A stretch of 61,689 nucleotides of DNA, from positions 1 through 61,689 of the forward strand of contig CANPBX010000011.1 in the NCBI GenBank assembly GCA_947572385.1, in the 5' to 3' direction. A program made the translations under genes and the position numbers. Positions 9,269 through 18,197 of the stretch are shown piece by piece. The notes under the pieces were generated by a model. That model was not told where the DNA came from, did not search any database, and worked only from the letters and a program-made list of their open reading frames with translations. This stretch comes from an uncultured Clostridia bacterium (GTDB lineage Bacteria > Bacillota > Clostridia > Oscillospirales > Acutalibacteraceae). Each line of letters begins with the position of its first letter. Position 1 is the first letter of the stretch.

Positions 9269-10193
9269 AATAGTTCAACCCCCATATAGATAAGAACATG
9301 GTGCCGACAGAGAGCACCGAGCTGAATACTACCAGCTGTCCGGCAAGCTGGTCGTCCCCGCCCATCTGCTGGGCCATCGTAAAGCTGGACACGGCGACCG
9401 GTGAGCCGAATACCGTCAGCAGCACAGCTAGGTCAGCTCCCCTGAAGCCCATGAGGATGGCGGCGCCCACGAAGGCCGCGGGGTAGATGATAAGCTTCAT
9501 GAAAAGGGTCATGAGCAGGGGGCGCGCGCAGCGCCCGGTCTCGCCAAAGCTCATAGACGCCCCCAGCACCACGAAGGCAAGGGGTGTTGCAATACCGCCA
9601 AGGGTCGACATGGTGCTGTGGAGCACCTTGGGCAGGTACCAGTTGAAGCGGGTGAAGAGTATGCCGAGAATGGAGGCGATTATAAGCGGGTTTGTGGCTA
9701 TCCCAAGGAGCACCCCCCAGAGGTTCGGGCGCTGTCCGTTGAACATCTCCAGGGCCAGCACAGCCAGGGCGTTGAACATGGGTATTATGACGGCTATCAG
9801 CAGCGAGGCGGTCCCCGCGGCCCTGTCCCCGAAAAGGGCCATGCTGATGGGTATGCCGAAGAGTACAAAATTGCTGCGGAACATCCCCTGCAGCATTACC
9901 CCCCGCCGGGAGTTGTCCTGCTCTGTCAGGAGCACCAGCACCAGGGACACCAGGAACTCTATGAGCACTCCGGCAGCGGCGAAGAACAGCAGATCGTTCT
10001 GGAGGCTGACCCCTTCACCGGTATCGTATATGTTTATGAAGATCATCAGCGGCAGGAACACCTTGAATATACACTTATTCACCTGCCGGGCCGAGGCCTC
10101 GTTTAAAAGGCCTGTGAGCCGTATAATATAGCCCGCTACCATTATAAGGAATAGGGGGACTACGGCGTTGACGGATATAAAAAGGCTGTCCAA
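9255..10193 (-). CDS. AEC (auxin efflux carrier) family transporter
   Basis: 312 residues, about ten transmembrane segments with the two inverted five-helix halves of the family; the N-terminus VPLFLIMVAGYIIRLTGLLNE is typical. Members move organic acids such as malate, malonate or amino-acid derivatives. TTG start, supported by AAGGAGGG eight nt upstream. It is the first gene of the operon that ends with aconitase and isocitrate dehydrogenase, which makes a di- or tricarboxylate cargo reasonable, though inferred only from context. Confidence 0.87.
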   Translation of the reverse strand: MDSLFISVNAVVPLFLIMVAGYIIRLTGLLNEASARQVNKCIFKVFLPLMIFINIYDTGEGVSLQNDLLFFAAAGVLIEFLVSLVLVLLTEQDNSRRGVMLQGMFRSNFVLFGIPISMALFGDRAAGTASLLIAVIIPMFNALAVLALEMFNGQRPNLWGVLLGIATNPLIIASILGILFTRFNWYLPKVLHSTMSTLGGIATPLAFVVLGASMSFGETGRCARPLLMTLFMKLIIYPAAFVGAAILMGFRGADLAVLLTVFGSPVAVSSFTMAQQMGGDDQLAGQLVVFSSVLSVGTMFLSIWGLNYFGFF

Positions 10194-10243
10194 CTTTGGG
10201 ACCCTCCTTGGCTATAGGGGTTATATAGCTTTAATATGGTAAT

Positions 10244-10272
10244 AGTATATCACAAAACTGATCCCTTGGCAA
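10244..10272 (-). promoter_or_regulatory. promoter of the AEC-GNAT-HAD-acn-icd operon
   Basis: Minus strand TTGCCA (complement of 10267-10272), 17-nt spacer, TATACT (complement of 10244-10249). It is divergent from the larB promoter; the two -35 boxes are only 14 bp apart. Confidence 0.6.
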
Positions 10273-10286
10273 GTTGTCCCTGGGGC

Positions 10287-10315
10287 TTGTAAACTCTCCC
10301 CAAATGCAGTATAAT
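10287..10315 (+). promoter_or_regulatory. promoter of the larB operon
   Basis: TTGTAA (10287-10292), 17-nt spacer, TATAAT (10310-10315); AAAGGAGAG follows ahead of the ATG at 10345. Confidence 0.65.
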
Positions 10316-10344
10316 ATAGATAATTTGCGAAAAGGAGAGGGAAA

Positions 10345-11091
10345 ATGGACCAGGCAGACGTTAAAAATATACTCGAGCAGGTGAGCTCCGGGGGCTGTAC
10401 CGTGGACGAGGCCCTGCTGAAGCTCAAAATGGAGCCCTTCCGCGACCTGGGCTTTGCCAAGGTGGACGGTCACAGGGGACTGCGCCAGGGAGCCGCCGAG
10501 GTCATCTATGGCGCGGGGAAGACCTCTGAACAGATAAGGGACATTGCCGCCAGCATGAGAAGGGACGGAGAGCAGGCGGTGCTCATAACCCGCATGAGCC
10601 CGGAAGCGGCGGGGGTGGTGGGAGAGGCCCTGCCCCTTGAATACCACGAGATGGGCAGGGTCGGCATTGTGGGCCGTATGCCGGAGCCCACCGGAAAGGG
10701 GAATATTGTCGTTGCCACCGGCGGCACCAGCGATATGCCTGTGGCTGAGGAAGCGGCCCTCACCGCCCAGGTGCTGGGCAACCGGGTCGTAAGGCTCTAT
10801 GACGTAGGTGTGGCGGGGCTGCACAGGACCCTTGCCCACCTTGAGGACCTTATGAGCGCCCGGGTGATAGTAGCCATAGCCGGGATGGAGGGGGCGCTTG
10901 CCAGCGTTATAGGCGGCCTTGCGGACTGTCCGGTGATAGCCGTGCCCACAAGTGTGGGGTATGGGGCGTCCTTCGGGGGTCTCTCCGCCCTGCTGTCCAT
11001 GCTGAACTCCTGTGCCAGCGGGGTGAGCGTGGTGAACATTGACAACGGCTTTGGCGCGGGGTACCTTGCAAGCATGATAAACCATATCTAG
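10345..11091 (+). CDS. larB: nickel-pincer cofactor biosynthesis protein LarB
   Basis: 248 residues, normal for LarB. The C-terminal half is the AIR-carboxylase (PurE)-like domain: VVATGGTSDMPVAEEA, VIVAIAGMEGALASVIGGL and VIAVPTSVGYGASFGG. LarB carboxylates the pyridinium ring of nicotinic acid adenine dinucleotide and hydrolyses the phosphoanhydride, the first step toward the Ni-pincer cofactor of lactate racemase (LarA) and relatives. It is followed 35 nt later by a LarC C-terminal half. LarE and LarA are not in this window. Confidence 0.92.
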   Translation: MDQADVKNILEQVSSGGCTVDEALLKLKMEPFRDLGFAKVDGHRGLRQGAAEVIYGAGKTSEQIRDIAASMRRDGEQAVLITRMSPEAAGVVGEALPLEYHEMGRVGIVGRMPEPTGKGNIVVATGGTSDMPVAEEAALTAQVLGNRVVRLYDVGVAGLHRTLAHLEDLMSARVIVAIAGMEGALASVIGGLADCPVIAVPTSVGYGASFGGLSALLSMLNSCASGVSVVNIDNGFGAGYLASMINHI

Positions 11092-11126
11092 CAATATACT
11101 TATATATTATAGCAGGGGGAACGGCT

Positions 11127-11546
11127 ATGACCGACGAGATAACAGAGCTGAACTGCAACCTGGACGACATGTCCCCCGAGGGCATTGGCTTCGCCATGGA
11201 GGCGCTGCTGAACGAGGGGGCGCTGGATGTGTTCACCACGGCTATAGGCATGAAGAAGTCAAGGCCCGGCACGATGCTCACCTGCCTATGCAAGCCCGGT
11301 GACAGCGAGAAAATGGCCCGCCTTATCTTTAAGCACACCTCCACCCTGGGGATAAGGGAGAGCCGCTGCAGGCGATATACCCTGGAGCGGAGCTTTACAG
11401 AGGCTGAGACTGAGTACGGCCCGGTGCGAATAAAGCACGTCGAGGGCTGGGGGACAGAGAGGGAGAAGGCCGAGTACGAGGACCTTGCGAAAATTGCCCG
11501 TGAACAGGGGCTGAGCCTTGAGGAGGCCCGCAGGCTTTTGAAATAA
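11127..11546 (+). CDS. larC2: LarC C-terminal half (LarC2-like nickel insertion protein)
   Basis: 139 residues covering only the C-terminal domain of LarC: it opens with EITELNCNLDDMSPEGIGFAMEAL, continues with VFTTAIGMKKSRPGTMLTCLC and ends with the helix DLAKIAREQGLSLEEARRLL. Full LarC is around 400 residues; in Lactobacillus it is made by frameshifting between larC1 and larC2. Here there is no larC1 sequence between LarB and this ORF (only 35 nt), and the ORF has its own ATG with a GGGGGAA ribosome site, so it is a stand-alone C-terminal protein rather than a frameshift product. Confidence 0.85.
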   Translation: MTDEITELNCNLDDMSPEGIGFAMEALLNEGALDVFTTAIGMKKSRPGTMLTCLCKPGDSEKMARLIFKHTSTLGIRESRCRRYTLERSFTEAETEYGPVRIKHVEGWGTEREKAEYEDLAKIAREQGLSLEEARRLLK

Positions 11547-11588
11547 AAATTTCTATTATTATTATATTATATCAGGAGGATCATTATA

Positions 11589-12206
11589 ATGAATGTACTT
11601 ATGATCAACGGCAGCCCGCATAAAGAGGGGAACACCTATATTGCCCTGCACGAGATGGAGAAGGTCTTACAGGCTGAGGGCTTTGAAACGGAGATCCTGC
11701 ACATAGGCAATAAGGCTATAAGGGGCTGCGTGGGGTGCAGAAGGTGCGGTGAGCTGGGCCGCTGCGTGTTTGACGACGCTGTAAACGAGGCCGCGGAGAA
11801 GTTCGCCCGGTGTGACGGCCTGGTCGTGGGCAGCCCGGTGTACTATGCCTCGGCAAACGCCACGCCGGTTGCATTTCTCACCAGGCTTTTCTATAGCTGC
11901 AGCTGTGACAAGACAATGAAGGTGGGCGCGGCTGTGGCGGCGGCCAGAAGGGGCGGGCTCACGGCGACCTATGACGAGCTGAACAAATTTTTTGCCATCT
12001 CTGGTATGCCCATTGCCAGCGGGCAGTATTGGAACGGCATACACGGACAGACCCCAGGGCAGGCCATGGAGGATGCAGAGGGCCTGCAGATGATGAGGAC
12101 CCTTGCCCGAAACATGAGCTTTTTGATGAAGAGCATAGCCCTTGGGCGGGAGAGGTACGGCCTGCCCGAAAAGGAGCCAAAGACGTTTACAAACTTCGTA
12201 AGGTAA
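11589..12206 (+). CDS. flavodoxin family protein / NADPH-dependent FMN reductase
   Basis: 205 residues with the flavodoxin-like FMN phosphate loop at the N-terminus (LMINGSPHKEGNT) and SPVYYASANATPVAFLTRLFY for the isoalloxazine site. A cysteine cluster CVGCRRCGELGRC near 45-57 resembles iron-sulfur flavoproteins, though I cannot tell whether it holds a cluster. AGGAGG is 8 nt before the ATG. The downstream position after larB/larC2 suggests the same transcript, but a role in Ni-pincer chemistry is only a guess. Confidence 0.85.
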   Translation: MNVLMINGSPHKEGNTYIALHEMEKVLQAEGFETEILHIGNKAIRGCVGCRRCGELGRCVFDDAVNEAAEKFARCDGLVVGSPVYYASANATPVAFLTRLFYSCSCDKTMKVGAAVAAARRGGLTATYDELNKFFAISGMPIASGQYWNGIHGQTPGQAMEDAEGLQMMRTLARNMSFLMKSIALGRERYGLPEKEPKTFTNFVR

Positions 12207-12222
12207 AATTTAATTGTAAGGG

Positions 12223-12251
12223 TTGCAAAATTTCGCCTATTCGTGTATGAT
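12223..12251 (+). promoter_or_regulatory. promoter of the CZB chemoreceptor gene
   Basis: TTGCAA (12223-12228), 17-nt spacer, TATGAT (12246-12251). The leader holds a perfect 14-bp palindrome CGGCGGTACCGCCG at 12274-12287. Confidence 0.55.
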
Positions 12252-12315
12252 AGTAGCAGTACGCACTCCGTGGCGGCGGTACCGCCGAAAGCTGACGAAA
12301 GAAAGGACAATAAGT

Positions 12316-13965
12316 ATGGGAAAGAGTATCAAACGGTCGATAGCTATAAGGGCAGCGTTAGCGCTGGCGGCAATGCTGCTGTTTAGTTTTATCACCACTG
12401 CAAACACCTTCAAAATCGATAACACCCAGGAGCAGGCTAAGCAGGCCAGCGCCCTTCTGGACCGGGCTCAGAAGGCTGAGGCCGCCCACTATAAGTGGTC
12501 CCAAAATCTGTCAAACGCTCTGTACGCAGGGACCGAGTTTACCGGCAGCACAGACCCTACCGGCTGTGTTTTAGGCCAGTGGCTCTATGGGGAGGCCGGC
12601 ACCGATAACGAGACAGTGCTTGGCCTGCGCTCAAAGCTTGAGCCTCTGCATAAGGAGCTGCATGAGTCTGCTACATATGTCCTGGATATTCATAAGAGCG
12701 ACCCCAAGGCCGCGCAGGAGTATTACCAGCAGACTATAGGCGCAAACCTTTCCACCCTGGTGGGGTATCTGGACCAGGTGGTGGAGGAGGGCACGCTCCT
12801 AAGGGACGAGACCCAGAAGACCATGGATGATACAACACTAACCATGCAGGTCACAACAGGCACCTGCCTGCTGCTGGCGCTGGTATGCCTTATGAGCCTT
12901 ATCTACTATGTGATTACCCGGGCCGTAAACCCGATAGTCGCCATAAGCAAGAGCAGCTCAGTAATGCAGGAGGGGCGGCTCGACCTGGAGCTGGACTATC
13001 GGTCGCAGAACGAGCTGGGCAGGCTTGCCGATATCCTCAGGGACAGCCTTGCGACCATAAACGGCTATGTCTCAGACATCAACCGTATTATGGGCGAGAT
13101 GTCCAACGGCAACTTTGATGTGAGCACATCTGAGGAGTATATCGGAGATTTTGCCAGCATACAGGCCTCTATTGAGAGTCTGACTACCACCCTATCCATG
13201 GCTATGGGCCAGATAAACCAGTCGGAGATAAGGATATCCGGCAATGCCGAGCAGCTCTCAAGCAGCGCCCAGTCACTGGCTCAAGGGGCCACCGAGCAGG
13301 CCAGCGCCGTACAGGAGCTCTATGCTACGCTGGACGGCGTATCCAGAAGTGCCCAGAGCAATGTGCAGACAGCTACTGAGGCCCAGGAGCGCGCGCGCCT
13401 TACCGGGGAGCAGGTCGCCCAGAGCGAGCAGAAGATGGAGCAGATGGTGTCCGCAATGGAGGACGTGAGCACCTCCTCTGAGCAGATCGGACAAATCATC
13501 ACCACTATCCAGAATATTGCGTTCCAGACCAATATACTTGCCCTGAATGCCGCGGTCGAGGCCGCGAGGGCCGGTGAGGCCGGCAAGGGCTTTGCGGTCG
13601 TTGCCGACGAGGTGCGCAGGCTTGCCGCCCAGTCTGATGAGGCCGCCGCCGCTACCACTGAGCTTATAGACAACTGTGTGGCCGCAGCCAGCCGCGGCAG
13701 CGGGATAGTGGCGGAAGTCTCCGCCGCCCTGGAGGAGACCATGGAGCTGGTGAGCCGGTCCAATGAGGATATCGGCGTTATCGCGGACGCTGTGCGCGGG
13801 GAGGCCGAGTCCATTGCCCAGGTCACCGAGGGCATCGGGCAGATATCCGCGGTGGTGCAGACCAACTCTGCAAGCAGTGAGGAGTCCGCAGCCGTGAGCT
13901 CCGAGCTCTTTGCCCAGGCGAAGAACCTGAGGGAGCAGACCAGCCGCTTCAGGCTGAAGGATTAA
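12316..13965 (+). CDS. methyl-accepting chemotaxis protein with CZB-like sensor
   Basis: 549 residues from the ATG preceded by GAAAGGA. Order: transmembrane helix 1 (about 8-29), extracytoplasmic sensor (about 31-175), transmembrane helix 2, HAMP, and a full MCP signalling domain whose hairpin tip reads [29 protein letters not shown]. The sensor holds the His-Cys-His-His pattern of chemoreceptor zinc-binding (CZB) domains: H58 in HYKW, C84 in [10 protein letters not shown]112 and H116 in LHKELH. CZB domains are usually cytoplasmic and C-terminal; here the domain lies between two membrane helices, so it would sample the outside. Terminated by the hairpin at 14053-14083. Confidence 0.9.
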   Translation: MGKSIKRSIAIRAALALAAMLLFSFITTANTFKIDNTQEQAKQASALLDRAQKAEAAHYKWSQNLSNALYAGTEFTGSTDPTGCVLGQWLYGEAGTDNETVLGLRSKLEPLHKELHESATYVLDIHKSDPKAAQEYYQQTIGANLSTLVGYLDQVVEEGTLLRDETQKTMDDTTLTMQVTTGTCLLLALVCLMSLIYYVITRAVNPIVAISKSSSVMQEGRLDLELDYRSQNELGRLADILRDSLATINGYVSDINRIMGEMSNGNFDVSTSEEYIGDFASIQASIESLTTTLSMAMGQINQSEIRISGNAEQLSSSAQSLAQGATEQASAVQELYATLDGVSRSAQSNVQTATEAQERARLTGEQVAQSEQKMEQMVSAMEDVSTSSEQIGQIITTIQNIAFQTNILALNAAVEAARAGEAGKGFAVVADEVRRLAAQSDEAAAATTELIDNCVAAASRGSGIVAEVSAALEETMELVSRSNEDIGVIADAVRGEAESIAQVTEGIGQISAVVQTNSASSEESAAVSSELFAQAKNLREQTSRFRLKD

Positions 13966-13991
13966 AAGCTTCGTCCACCCTTTCAAAGGTG

Positions 13992-14012
13992 GCAGGGCGC
14001 GGGGCAGAGCCC
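13992..14012 (+). repeat. GC-rich intergenic repeat, copy 1
   Basis: A 21-nt element, GCAGG.CG.GGGGC.GAGCCC, located between an MCP stop and its terminator. A second copy with three differences lies at 17946-17966, also between a stop codon and a terminator. Confidence 0.45.
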
Positions 14013-14052
14013 ATAGCGCAATGCCCGCCAAAGCACCCCATTGACCATAAAG

Positions 14053-14083
14053 AAAAAGCACCCGCTTTGGCAGGTGCTTTTTT
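14053..14083 (+). terminator. terminator of the CZB chemoreceptor gene
   Basis: AAAAAGCACC (14053-14062) pairs with GGTGCTTTTT (14073-14082), followed by T. The remainder up to 14236 is AT-rich promoter DNA without a gene. Confidence 0.75.
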
Positions 14084-14158
14084 AATGTATACCCCTAAAC
14101 TCATTTATAAAATCTTTACGACCCGGCAACGATCTCTTAAAATTATTTATAAAAGGGC

Positions 14159-14187
14159 TGGAAAAACCCGGAGACCTGTGATATAAT
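14159..14187 (+). promoter_or_regulatory. likely promoter of the heterodimeric ABC exporter
   Basis: Perfect TATAAT at 14182-14187 with a weak TGGAAA at the -35 position (14159-14164, 17-nt spacing). AAAGGAGG follows before the GTG start. Confidence 0.45.
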
Positions 14188-14236
14188 ATGAGCTTGTGAT
14201 GACAACCTAAAACGGCGAAAAAAGGAGGAAAACAGC

Positions 14237-16021
14237 GTGATTTTCGGCAGGCATATGAACCGTTACTACCTGAAGTTTGCCCCCATACTGCTAATGGGCC
14301 TCGGAGCCCTCATAGCGGTAGACTATTTCCAGCTGGTGATACCAAACCTTTATCAGATGGTGATAAACGGCATCAACCAGGGCTTTGTGGAGGTTGACGG
14401 GCAGACAGTGCCATTTGATATGGGCTTCCTGCTTGACAGGATATGTATGCCCATGGTAGTGGTGATCCTGGTAATAGTTGCCGGGCGCTTTTTCTGGAGG
14501 CTCTGCTTTATGGGCAGCGCGATCCGGCTTGAAGCGGACCTTCGCAACCGCATGTTTGACAACTGCAAGAATCTCAGCCGGGAGTTCTACCAGGAGAACA
14601 AGGTCGGCAACCTGATGAGCCTTTTCACCAACGACCTTGATACCGTGCAGGACTGTTTCGGCTGGGGCGTGCTCATGTTCTTCGACGCGTTCTTTATGGG
14701 CGGAATGGCAATAGTAAAGATGTGGAGCATGAACCCGCTGCTCACAGGCCTCTCCATGATACCCATGGCCTTCCTGCTCTGCTGCGCCACCATAATCGGG
14801 CGCAAGATGATGAAGCGCTGGGAGATACGCCAGGAGGCCTTCTCCAAGCTCTCGGACTTCTCCCAGGAGAGCTTCTCGGGGATAGCTGTTGTGAAGGCCT
14901 TCGTGAAGGAGGCAAAGGAGCTTCTGGCCTTTAAGGAGCTCAATAAGGAGAACGAGGTAGCGAACATAAACCACACTAAAATATCCGTGCTATTCAGGAT
15001 ATTCGTCTCCCTGTTTATCGAGAGCGTGGTCTGCGTTATCCTTGGCTACGGCGGCTTCCTGGTCTATAAGGGCATATTCAACGCCGGTCAGCTTGTGGAG
15101 TTCATCGGCTATTTTAACGCGGTGATCTGGCCGATCATGGCTGTGGGCGAGCTTATCGACATGACCTCCAGGGGCCAGGCCAGCATGAACCGGGTCAGTG
15201 AATTGCTGGACGCGGCCCCTACCGTAGTGGACAGGCCAGGCGCAAAGCCCCTGGAGCAGGTGAAGGGCGGCATAGAGTTCAGGAATTTGACCTTCAAATA
15301 TCCCGACGGGGAGTACGATGCCCTGGAGGATATCACCTTCAGGATCGAGCCCGGTGAGAACGTGGGCCTGGTAGGTAAGACCGGCTCCGGCAAGACCACC
15401 CTGGTTGACCTGATACTGCGTACATATAACGTGCCCGACGGGACCCTGTTTGTAGACGGCAACGATGTAAACGATATTACGATCCGCTCCCTGAGGGACG
15501 GCTGCTCCTATGTGCCCCAGGATAATTTCCTGTTCTCGGACACTATAGAGCATAATATAGCCTTCGGCGTAGAGGACTACGATGACAAGACGATCACCCA
15601 GTATGCCAAGCTGGCGGACATTGCAAACGATATAAAGAAGTTCCAGCACGGCTATCATACGGTCCTTGGGGAGCGCGGCGTGACGGTCTCAGGCGGGCAG
15701 AAGCAGCGGATCTCCATAGCCAGGGCACTGATGAAGAACGCCCCCATACTGATCCTGGATGACTCAGTCTCGGCTGTGGACACCAAGACCGAGCGCTCCA
15801 TACTTCAAAACCTTAGGGAGACCCGTGCGGGCAAGACCACCATACTCATCGCCCACCGGATCTCCACCATCGAGCAGATGGACAAGGTGCTCTTTATCGA
15901 CGAGGGCAAATTGGTGGCTGCGGGCACCCATGAGGAACTCTACAGGACCTGCCCCGAGTACACAAGGATGGTAGATCTGCAGAAGCTTGACGAGGAAGGA
16001 GCTGAACATCATAATGCGTGA
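14237..16021 (+). CDS. ABC exporter subunit with degenerate catalytic site (BmrC/LmrC-like)
   Basis: 594 residues: six-helix exporter transmembrane domain, then an ATPase domain with Walker A GKTGSGKTT, signature VSGGQKQRISIARAL and Walker B LILDDSVSAVD. The residue after the Walker B Asp is Asp, not the catalytic Glu, as in the degenerate half of heterodimeric exporters such as BmrC. GTG start, set by AAAGGAGG nine nt upstream. The next gene overlaps by 8 nt and encodes the partner. Probable multidrug, peptide or lipid exporter; substrate not predictable. Confidence 0.9.
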   Translation: MIFGRHMNRYYLKFAPILLMGLGALIAVDYFQLVIPNLYQMVINGINQGFVEVDGQTVPFDMGFLLDRICMPMVVVILVIVAGRFFWRLCFMGSAIRLEADLRNRMFDNCKNLSREFYQENKVGNLMSLFTNDLDTVQDCFGWGVLMFFDAFFMGGMAIVKMWSMNPLLTGLSMIPMAFLLCCATIIGRKMMKRWEIRQEAFSKLSDFSQESFSGIAVVKAFVKEAKELLAFKELNKENEVANINHTKISVLFRIFVSLFIESVVCVILGYGGFLVYKGIFNAGQLVEFIGYFNAVIWPIMAVGELIDMTSRGQASMNRVSELLDAAPTVVDRPGAKPLEQVKGGIEFRNLTFKYPDGEYDALEDITFRIEPGENVGLVGKTGSGKTTLVDLILRTYNVPDGTLFVDGNDVNDITIRSLRDGCSYVPQDNFLFSDTIEHNIAFGVEDYDDKTITQYAKLADIANDIKKFQHGYHTVLGERGVTVSGGQKQRISIARALMKNAPILILDDSVSAVDTKTERSILQNLRETRAGKTTILIAHRISTIEQMDKVLFIDEGKLVAAGTHEELYRTCPEYTRMVDLQKLDEEGAEHHNA

Positions 16022-17900
16022 ATATCTTCCTATACTGATAGTGGGCGGCATAATCGGTATGTTCGCCCTGGTGTTCCTTATCGCGTACTTAGTGGCAAGG
16101 CGAAAAAACGTCCTTGAGAACCGGGAGCGGAATATGCCCGACTCCGAGATAATCCGACGGCTCCTCCGCTACGCGAAGCCCTATAAGTGGCAGTTTGTAC
16201 TGGTGTTCTTCGTCATGCTGGCCGCTAACGTCTACAACGTCATATCCCCCCTGATAATCGGCCATATCGAGGAGACCGTTGTGGGGGACTTCGAGATGTC
16301 CTACCTTTTAAGCGTTGTGGGCGGATATGTGGCAATACTGCTGGTGTCCCTGGTGTGCACATACATCCAGGCCATGGTCCTGCAGCGGGTGGGGCAGAAG
16401 ATACTCTCCGCCATGCGCGAGGACGTGTTCACCCACATCGAGAGCCTCTCCCACGAGCAGCTGAACAATATCCCCGTGGGCAAGCTGGTGACAAGGGTCA
16501 GCAACGACCCCAACGCCATCTCCTTCATGTTCACCAACATCCTGGTCACCCTGATACAGAACGTGATGGTGGTCTTCGCGGTGCTGGCGGCCATGCTAAT
16601 GCTCAACTATATGCTGACCCTGATGGTGCTCTGCTTTGTGCCCTTTGTGGTGCTGTTCACCATCATATTCAGAAAGTTCTCCCGCTCGGTGCACCTGCGG
16701 GTGAACGACGCCACCACGGACCTGAACACCTACCTTTCGGAAAATCTTTCAGGTATCAAGATAACCCAGATATTTAACCAGGAGGACCGTAAAATGCGGG
16801 ACTTCCTGGAGCGCTCCAGGACCCTGCAGGGGGCCAAGCGCAGCCGTATGTTTGTCTTTGGCATTTTCCAGCCCATGGTATATATGCTCTACATCTCCTC
16901 GGTGCTCTGTCTGCTGTACCTGGGCGGCAAGGGCTATATAGGGGGCTGGAACGTGTTCGGGCAGGTGATGTCCAGCGGAGTTATCGTCTCCTTCTATATG
17001 TATATCTCAAAGTTCTTTAACCCAATCCAGCAGCTTGCCGAGCAGTTCGACATGCTGCAGCGCTCCTTCGCAGCCGCTGAGAAGATATTCACTGTCATGG
17101 ACATGGTGCCCGAGGTCGTGGACACCCCCAATGCCAGGGAGCTCACTGATATTAAGGGTGAGATTGAATTTAAGGACGTATGGTTTGCCTATAACCCAGG
17201 CGAGTGGGTCTTAAAGGGAGTTAGCTTCCATATCAGCCCCAGGGAGACCGTGGCCTTTGTGGGCTCCACTGGCTCGGGCAAGTCCACCATACTATCCCTT
17301 ATCTGCCGCAACTACGACATACAGAAGGGGCAGATACTGATAGACGGCGTGGACATCAAGGATATTAGGATAGCCTCCCTGAGGAAGCATTTTGGACAGA
17401 TGCTGCAGGACGTGTTCCTGTTCTCGGGGACCATCAGGAGCAATATAGTCCTGAGGGATGAGTTCCCCGAGGAGGATATAAGGCAGGCCTGCGAGTATGT
17501 GAACGCCGACAAGTTCATCTACCGTCTTGAGGGCGGCCTTGACGAGGCAGTCCGGGAGCGGGGCAACAATTTCTCGGCAGGGCAGCGGCAGCTACTGAGC
17601 TTTGCAAGGACCATACTACATAAGCCCGCCGTGATGATCCTGGACGAGGCCACGGCAAATATCGACACGGAGACTGAGCTGCTTATCCAGGACTCACTTG
17701 AAAAGATGAAGAATATCGGCACAATGCTCATTGTGGCCCACAGGCTCTCGACTATTCAGCATGCGGACAATATTATACTGCTGAGCCACGGGGAGATCCT
17801 GGAGCAGGGGACCCACCAGGAGCTGCTGCATAAGAAGGGGAGATATTACAATCTCTATACCTTGCAGTATAATAAGGAGCAGCTGCAGAGGGCGGAATAA
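16014..17900 (+). CDS. ABC exporter subunit with intact catalytic site (BmrD/LmrD-like)
   Basis: About 628 residues from the ATG at 16014 (preferred to an in-frame TTG at 15987 because the hydrophobic N-terminus and an AGGAAGGAG site fit it). It has an extra N-terminal membrane helix before the six-helix exporter domain, Walker A GSTGSGKST, signature FSAGQRQLLSFAR and Walker B MILDEATANID with the catalytic Glu. The signature serves the partner's site. Overlap with the preceding gene and complementary site asymmetry make a heterodimer the obvious reading. Confidence 0.9.
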   Translation: MREYLPILIVGGIIGMFALVFLIAYLVARRKNVLENRERNMPDSEIIRRLLRYAKPYKWQFVLVFFVMLAANVYNVISPLIIGHIEETVVGDFEMSYLLSVVGGYVAILLVSLVCTYIQAMVLQRVGQKILSAMREDVFTHIESLSHEQLNNIPVGKLVTRVSNDPNAISFMFTNILVTLIQNVMVVFAVLAAMLMLNYMLTLMVLCFVPFVVLFTIIFRKFSRSVHLRVNDATTDLNTYLSENLSGIKITQIFNQEDRKMRDFLERSRTLQGAKRSRMFVFGIFQPMVYMLYISSVLCLLYLGGKGYIGGWNVFGQVMSSGVIVSFYMYISKFFNPIQQLAEQFDMLQRSFAAAEKIFTVMDMVPEVVDTPNARELTDIKGEIEFKDVWFAYNPGEWVLKGVSFHISPRETVAFVGSTGSGKSTILSLICRNYDIQKGQILIDGVDIKDIRIASLRKHFGQMLQDVFLFSGTIRSNIVLRDEFPEEDIRQACEYVNADKFIYRLEGGLDEAVRERGNNFSAGQRQLLSFARTILHKPAVMILDEATANIDTETELLIQDSLEKMKNIGTMLIVAHRLSTIQHADNIILLSHGEILEQGTHQELLHKKGRYYNLYTLQYNKEQLQRAE

Positions 17901-17945
17901 GCCAAGGTGGGAGTAAAGTGGAGGCAAGGAAAGGAGCGTGACCAA

Positions 17946-17966
17946 GCAGGTCGTGGGGCGGAGCCC
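17946..17966 (+). repeat. GC-rich intergenic repeat, copy 2
   Basis: Matches 18 of 21 positions of the element at 13992-14012 and lies just before the terminator at 17977-18005. Confidence 0.45.
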
Positions 17967-17976
17967 TACGGTCTTA

Positions 17977-18005
17977 GTGGGTGAGCGAAAGCTCACCCAC
18001 TTTTT
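17977..18005 (+). terminator. terminator of the heterodimeric ABC exporter operon
   Basis: GTGGGTGAGC, GAAA tetraloop, GCTCACCCAC, then TTTTT: a canonical intrinsic terminator. Confidence 0.9.
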
Positions 18006-18067
18006 GTATACCTGAAATTGGTGATTTTATATAGAAACACCCGGAAGTTTTTCGGTAAGTTCACATA

Positions 18068-18096
18068 TTGAGATTTTATGTATAATGATATATAAT
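18068..18096 (+). promoter_or_regulatory. promoter of the kinase/ABC-2 exporter operon
   Basis: TTGAGA (18068-18073), 17-nt spacer, TATAAT (18091-18096). A second TATAAT at 18081-18086 has a poorer -35. A GC-rich leader of about 100 nt follows. Confidence 0.6.
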
Positions 18097-18197
18097 TAAC
18101 TTCCCTGCCCTCAAAAGACAGAGGCGGGGCCCCGGAGCGGCTGCCGGGGACGTCATCAGGAAAGCTCTTGAAAACCCAGGAAAGGACTGCTTTTGCG

